A stretch of 64,000 nt of DNA from Brevinematales bacterium (GTDB lineage Bacteria > Spirochaetota > Brevinematia > Brevinematales > GWF1-51-8), in assembly GCA_020059465.1 (NCBI GenBank), contig JAGVBZ010000030.1, positions 62,001-126,000 on the forward strand, read 5' to 3'. The notes below the pieces were generated by a model. It was not told where the DNA came from, made no database searches, and worked only from the letters and a program-made list of their open reading frames with translations. Below are positions 60,449 to 64,000 of the stretch, piece after piece. Position 1 is the first letter of the stretch, and every line of letters begins with the position of its first letter. Made by a program: the position numbers and the translations under genes.

Positions 60449-61675
60449 CTAGAAATTGGACAGATGAGCGAGCCAAAAATCGCTTATCTGCTGCTTGGAT
60501 AACTCATAAATACGCAAAAAAGTTGCATCCTCGTCGGGAGAATATATCATTTCCATCAGCTTATTCCATCCGAATTTTTCCACAAGGAATGCCGCAACCG
60601 AATGCATTTCCTGGTAATGCACACGGTAAAGCTTTAAGTCGTAGCCTGTCCACAGACCTTTCTCAACCAGAGTAAACACCGGAGTGAGTTTACCGCCGTT
60701 TTTCATATAATATCTCAGGTCATTATTCACATTGTCCAGAAGGCCGTACCGGAAATAAAGATTGCATTTCGAGGTAATATACTCAGCCACTCCTTCGCCC
60801 CAATTATTGCCCACCCCCCGTGCGATTTCCCCGATGTTGGTCATAAAAAACGGCATGATGTATTTATAGAGCGCATCCGACATTTTACTTTCGTTCACAT
60901 GGTATTCCTTGGAATACGTTACCGGCGCCAACGGCCTCGTGATTCCTGTCAATCCCATGACCAAGTGAGTCAATTCATGGCTGAAAATGTAAGCTGAGAT
61001 AATATTGTAATACGCGGTTTTCAGACCGACTTCGGGTACAAACCTGTCGTTCTTCCAATCGATGGTATAGGAAAAATAACCGTCTGCAACCGATTTGCTC
61101 CCGGTCTGGCTTCTGTCCTCGAAAAGGTAGATATGCAGGGCATTCTCCTTAATCAGGGAAAAATTTGTCTTCAGCCGCTGCATCATGACCGAATCCGCCG
61201 CAAATATATTGGTGATTGCGGTAAAATACTTGTCGAGGAGATAACAGATCATCGGGAGGTCTTTTTCGGCGGCAGAGCCGGGAAAATAGTAGATGCGGAA
61301 TGCCTGAAAATTCGTCGAGATCATCGAAGAACTTTCCGAATACTTGAGGGGCTTCAGTAAAAAATACGCCTCCGACAGCAGTCCGTAAAATGTCTGATTA
61401 AACGTCTGGCGGGCGGAATCGGGAATGGAAACCCCATGCAGAGCTGTCTTGTAAAACTTAAGAAAATCTTTTTCGCCGAATCTCTGACGGATGTACTCGA
61501 ACATATAGTACAGACTTTTTGTGACAATCTTCCGATCCATATCGTTGTCGAACTTAAGGTTCGCCGCAAGGAGGTAGTCGTCCGCTTGTTCAATGGCGGC
61601 GGGAACATCCTCCAGAATTGCATAACGTGCGGTACAGGAGGTGAAAAATAAGGCGAGGAGTAGAAATTTTTTCAT
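60449..61675 (-). CDS. Predicted lipoprotein with HExxH metallopeptidase-like motif
   Basis: A 408-residue exported protein. The start MKKFLLLALFFTSC gives a lipobox (FTSC, Cys14). FSHELTHLVMG near residue 230 is a zinc-binding HExxH, and NWGEGVAEYITSK about 60 residues later supplies a likely third ligand Glu, the gluzincin layout. I do not recognise a named family; the conserved EGVAEY element resembles collagenase or thermolysin-like peptidases. It lies 21 bases downstream of the CBM48-like membrane protein gene in the same direction. The catalytic role is inferred from motifs only. Confidence 0.68.
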   Translation of the reverse strand: MKKFLLLALFFTSCTARYAILEDVPAAIEQADDYLLAANLKFDNDMDRKIVTKSLYYMFEYIRQRFGEKDFLKFYKTALHGVSIPDSARQTFNQTFYGLLSEAYFLLKPLKYSESSSMISTNFQAFRIYYFPGSAAEKDLPMICYLLDKYFTAITNIFAADSVMMQRLKTNFSLIKENALHIYLFEDRSQTGSKSVADGYFSYTIDWKNDRFVPEVGLKTAYYNIISAYIFSHELTHLVMGLTGITRPLAPVTYSKEYHVNESKMSDALYKYIMPFFMTNIGEIARGVGNNWGEGVAEYITSKCNLYFRYGLLDNVNNDLRYYMKNGGKLTPVFTLVEKGLWTGYDLKLYRVHYQEMHSVAAFLVEKFGWNKLMEMIYSPDEDATFLRIYELSKQQISDFWLAHLSNF

Positions 61676-61696
61676 TCATCATCCTGCGGATTTTAA

Positions 61697-62590
61697 TTAC
61701 TTAATTTTTATCACACTATAACTTTCGCCGAAATTATTATACTCGCGTTCGGGCACGCTCGGATCGGCGGTCACAAGGAATCCGTACCGGAATTGATAAC
61801 GGTAGATGCCCGGCGGCAGTTTGATATTATAGATATAAAAATCCCCCTCCTCGGTCATCGGCAAGTCCCGCCATAGCGAAAAATCGCCGCGAACCGAAGG
61901 GGGCTGGAAAAACATCGATTTCGGAATACGGAATTGCACCTGATTACCGATCACCACAGGGGCGGACGCGGGAAACGCCTTAAATTCTCCGCCGTCCATC
62001 GTAAAATCGACGCTGATATCGAATATCTGCGCCCCATTGAATATCCAATTATAGACAACGGAATTCCCATCTATCCTGTAATCGGCCACAGTTGTATAAA
62101 CCTTTTTTACCGCCGCGGTCTCGGGAAGGACGACTTTTTTCAGCTTTTTCGCAAGGTTTCTCTCCCACGAGATAAAATGCAGGGAATAATTCCCGTTCCC
62201 GTAATCGATAATATTCAGAAAAGGCGACGAGACGTATACCTCTGCCTTTATCTTCAATTCGACCATCTCCCCGTTATACACGGGATTTTTAAAAAAGACT
62301 ATCAGTTCCCGGATATTCAATACTTCGAAGCTCATGCTTTTTTCTTCCTTCGAACTGATGTGAACAATATTGGTAAAACCGGATGTGAGGAATATTTTCT
62401 GAACTGTAACGGGATATTCCGCGTCGTAGGTATATGAGTAATGCTTTTCGATAATAAATCGATCGGACGCTGCTTCGACATAATCGGTGAATTTCGGGAT
62501 TTTCTTGACCCGCAGAACAACAAACAACGCGATACCGCCGGCAATGATAAAAAACAGGACACTAAAGATAATCTTTCTATTCAGCTGCAT
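61697..62590 (-). CDS. Membrane-anchored protein with C-terminal CBM48/AMPK-like module
   Basis: A 297-residue protein with one N-terminal membrane helix (about 8-26) and an external part. Residues ~40-200 are beta-rich and unrecognised. The last ~95 residues (MFFQPPSVRGDFSLWRDLPMTEEGDFYIYNIKLPPGIYRYQFRYGFLVTADPS) have the AMPK/CBM48 pattern in which G-F--W is followed by a hairpin and PG-Y-Y-F. Such modules bind alpha-glucans or protein partners. It is 27 bases downstream of a second CBM48-like protein gene. Function unknown. Confidence 0.7.
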   Translation of the reverse strand: MQLNRKIIFSVLFFIIAGGIALFVVLRVKKIPKFTDYVEAASDRFIIEKHYSYTYDAEYPVTVQKIFLTSGFTNIVHISSKEEKSMSFEVLNIRELIVFFKNPVYNGEMVELKIKAEVYVSSPFLNIIDYGNGNYSLHFISWERNLAKKLKKVVLPETAAVKKVYTTVADYRIDGNSVVYNWIFNGAQIFDISVDFTMDGGEFKAFPASAPVVIGNQVQFRIPKSMFFQPPSVRGDFSLWRDLPMTEEGDFYIYNIKLPPGIYRYQFRYGFLVTADPSVPEREYNNFGESYSVIKIK

Positions 62591-62617
62591 GCGCGATCCC
62601 TTGTGCGTCTTTAACGC

Positions 62618-63931
62618 TTATCCTTCGATTTCGAAATTCAGTATCTTCCATTCGTTGTTGATACGCCCCACCAGAAGCCGTATCTTCCCCTTATTTTTAT
62701 TCTTCTCGATAAACTGGCAGGTCACAATAAATACCGAAGTGGTGTCCATAACATCGTATATTTCCGCGGAAAGCGCGACCGGTTCGGTCACTCTTACCGT
62801 GCTTTCTATCAGTTCAATACCCTGAAAATGCTTATCCTTAAAAAGACTGATGAGGACATAACCCGTCTTCACTTCCTCCAGCGGAAGGTATTGTTTGACG
62901 TAGCTCTGGTCGGATGTACTGACGGCCTTTATCCACGCCTTTAATATGACCGAGGCTAAATTCCCGTACTTCTTCTTCGCATCCTTCTGCTTGGCTTCAA
63001 GGAACTTGACCACAGGCTGAAGATGCATTTCCTTCAATAAATCATCCTTATACTGATAATTCTGAATAATATATATCTCTTCTTTTTTATACTTTGCGTC
63101 GTTCAGCGATATCCCGATAAAACCATCCGGCGGGATAATGAACAGGTCGTTGGCATGATAAAAACGCGCCTTCTTCAGGTAAAAAGTGTTATTGCAATTG
63201 ATATACGAGAGGTCCTCCTGAGAATTCGGCTGAACCTTTTTTTCCTCCAGATTCGACGAGATTGTACCGAAATATCCGGGGTTGAACCTCATAAATACGC
63301 CTTCCCCGTGGTTGGTGCGATATTCGTTCTCCTCCAGGGAAATAACCGTCGTTTGACCCCAGTATGTGATTCCCGTTACGCCGGCTTTCGTTTCCAAAAG
63401 ACGCGCAATTCCGTTCGAGAGAATTACTTCCAGATTGGTAAAATTAAGGCGCATCAGGCTGATGTAATAATTGCCTACCAACTGTACGGGATAAAACGTC
63501 GGAATCGTCTGGCTCATTATTTTCTCAAATTCCAGGGCGGAATTATAACAGTCATTATGCGCCCAATCGATAGTACCGTCATTATTGATATATAGAACCG
63601 AGTTAATCCCGCCGAAACCGTCCCCCTTCGTTAAGGGATTTGAATCGTCGCGAACCCACCGGCCGCCGATAGAATACTGGTATTCATATACCCCCGGGCC
63701 CAATTCCAAAGATACCGCATACAGGTTGGGGCTTTTTTTCTTGAATTGATACTTTCCCGACACCCATCTATTGAACGAACCGACTAAGAAACATTTCTCG
63801 CTTAAACTTCCGGCGCCGGTAAAGGAAAATACTACTTTATCCCCGTCTAAATAAGGCTGGATAAACTGAATCCCGAAAACCCTTCCGACTAATACGAGGA
63901 ATGACAGGACGGGGAAAATCCATTTAAACAT
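62618..63931 (-). CDS. Exported protein with N-terminal CBM48/AMPK-like module
   Basis: A 437-residue secreted protein (signal peptide MFKWIFPVLSFLVLVGRVFG). A CBM48-like module follows directly (about 28-110: VVFSFTGAGSLSEKCFLVGSFNRW, LELGPGVYEYQYSIGGRWVRDDSNPL). The remaining ~320 residues include a FecR/PEGA-like stretch (LEVILSNGIARLLETKAGVTGITYWGQTTVISLEE) and a C-terminal NTF2/Cif-like domain ending INNEWKILNFEIEG. The combination is not one I know. It heads the visible part of the minus-strand group that leads into the exporter genes. Confidence 0.68.
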   Translation of the reverse strand: MFKWIFPVLSFLVLVGRVFGIQFIQPYLDGDKVVFSFTGAGSLSEKCFLVGSFNRWVSGKYQFKKKSPNLYAVSLELGPGVYEYQYSIGGRWVRDDSNPLTKGDGFGGINSVLYINNDGTIDWAHNDCYNSALEFEKIMSQTIPTFYPVQLVGNYYISLMRLNFTNLEVILSNGIARLLETKAGVTGITYWGQTTVISLEENEYRTNHGEGVFMRFNPGYFGTISSNLEEKKVQPNSQEDLSYINCNNTFYLKKARFYHANDLFIIPPDGFIGISLNDAKYKKEEIYIIQNYQYKDDLLKEMHLQPVVKFLEAKQKDAKKKYGNLASVILKAWIKAVSTSDQSYVKQYLPLEEVKTGYVLISLFKDKHFQGIELIESTVRVTEPVALSAEIYDVMDTTSVFIVTCQFIEKNKNKGKIRLLVGRINNEWKILNFEIEG

Positions 63932-63945
63932 CCATCACCCCCGGA

Positions 63946-63999
63946 TTACGGATAACTGACATAATTAACATAGGCATAATTGGGCTTTGTGGAATAGTA
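63946..63999 (-). CDS. C-terminal fragment of a possible upstream gene
   Basis: An open frame enters from the right edge and stops with TAA at 63946, giving YYSTKPNYAYVNYVSYP. It ends 14 bases before the next ATG, as expected for an operon neighbour. The fragment is too short to identify. Confidence 0.35.
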   Translation of the reverse strand, partial: YYSTKPNYAYVNYVSYP

Positions 64000-64000
64000 T

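Noticed and set aside
1-64000. tRNA or rRNA genes
   Set aside because: I looked in the intergenic gaps for T-loop-like GGTTCRANYCC sequences in cloverleaf context and for rRNA-like conserved blocks and saw none; a dedicated scan would be decisive.

Overview
The window comes from a spirochaete-like bacterium (phylum Spirochaetota; I cannot fix the genus from sequence alone). The evidence is a FlaA flagellar-sheath protein, a FlgF-type rod protein, FlgM behind a sigma-28 promoter, a Borrelia P13-like protein, OmpA-type and TolC-type outer-membrane proteins, and many lipoproteins with loose lipoboxes. Coding is dense and base composition is moderate. Vegetative promoters follow a TTGACT/TTGACA-N16-17-TATAAT/TAAAAT pattern. 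I see no rRNA, tRNA, CRISPR array, transposase or prophage.

Layout. 0-0.34 kb: end of a Tad/Flp pilus locus (Flp pilin and the start of a prepilin peptidase, minus strand). 0.39-1.54: NagZ-like glycosidase with an apparently leaderless mRNA. 1.77-3.8: accessory patch with a Fic/Doc toxin-antitoxin pair, a DUF2283 gene, an AT-rich orphan membrane protein and duplicated promoter-bearing repeats. 3.8-10.0: housekeeping operon gatB, a beta-propeller gene, gpsA, coaX, a cell-wall amidase and a GerMN-like gene. 10.1-11.2: flaA. 11.2-14.9 (minus): ParB-like protein, metalloprotease-like lipoprotein, NUDIX, endonuclease-IV-like protein. 15.1-18.6: two OmpA paralogues and flgF. 18.6-19.7: LamG lipoprotein. 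19.9-36.1: a surface-polysaccharide locus in two divergent halves (methyltransferases, glycosyltransferases, a YfhO-like membrane protein, Gmd, a flippase, WlbB/WlbA sugar-modifying enzymes) interrupted by a YhaN-like membrane ATPase. 36.2-36.8: MazEF-type pair. 36.9-40.5 (minus): DUF4175-like giant and a PsbP/DcrB-like secreted protein. 40.8-42.8: folD, rsmI, flgM. 43.1-50.7: four tandem CotH-kinase-family lipoproteins. 50.8-53.3: diacylglycerol-kinase family protein and an orphan HypF/Kae1-like protein. 53.4-55.9: outer-membrane-like protein and P13-like protein. 56.0-63.9 (minus): MacAB-TolC-type exporter genes preceded by three secreted or anchored proteins, two with AMPK/CBM48-like glycan-binding modules.

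How it fits together. Most of the window serves the cell envelope: pilus, flagellar sheath, peptidoglycan turnover, surface glycan assembly, outer-membrane proteins and export. The least ordinary parts are the CotH array (three of four members carry a C-terminal CBM48-like module), a stand-alone HypF-type carbamoyltransferase-like domain with no hyp genes nearby, and an SMC-like ATPase with a transmembrane hairpin inside its coiled coil. Dispersed palindromic repeats sit in many gaps; one copy supplies the last codons and stop of rsmI.
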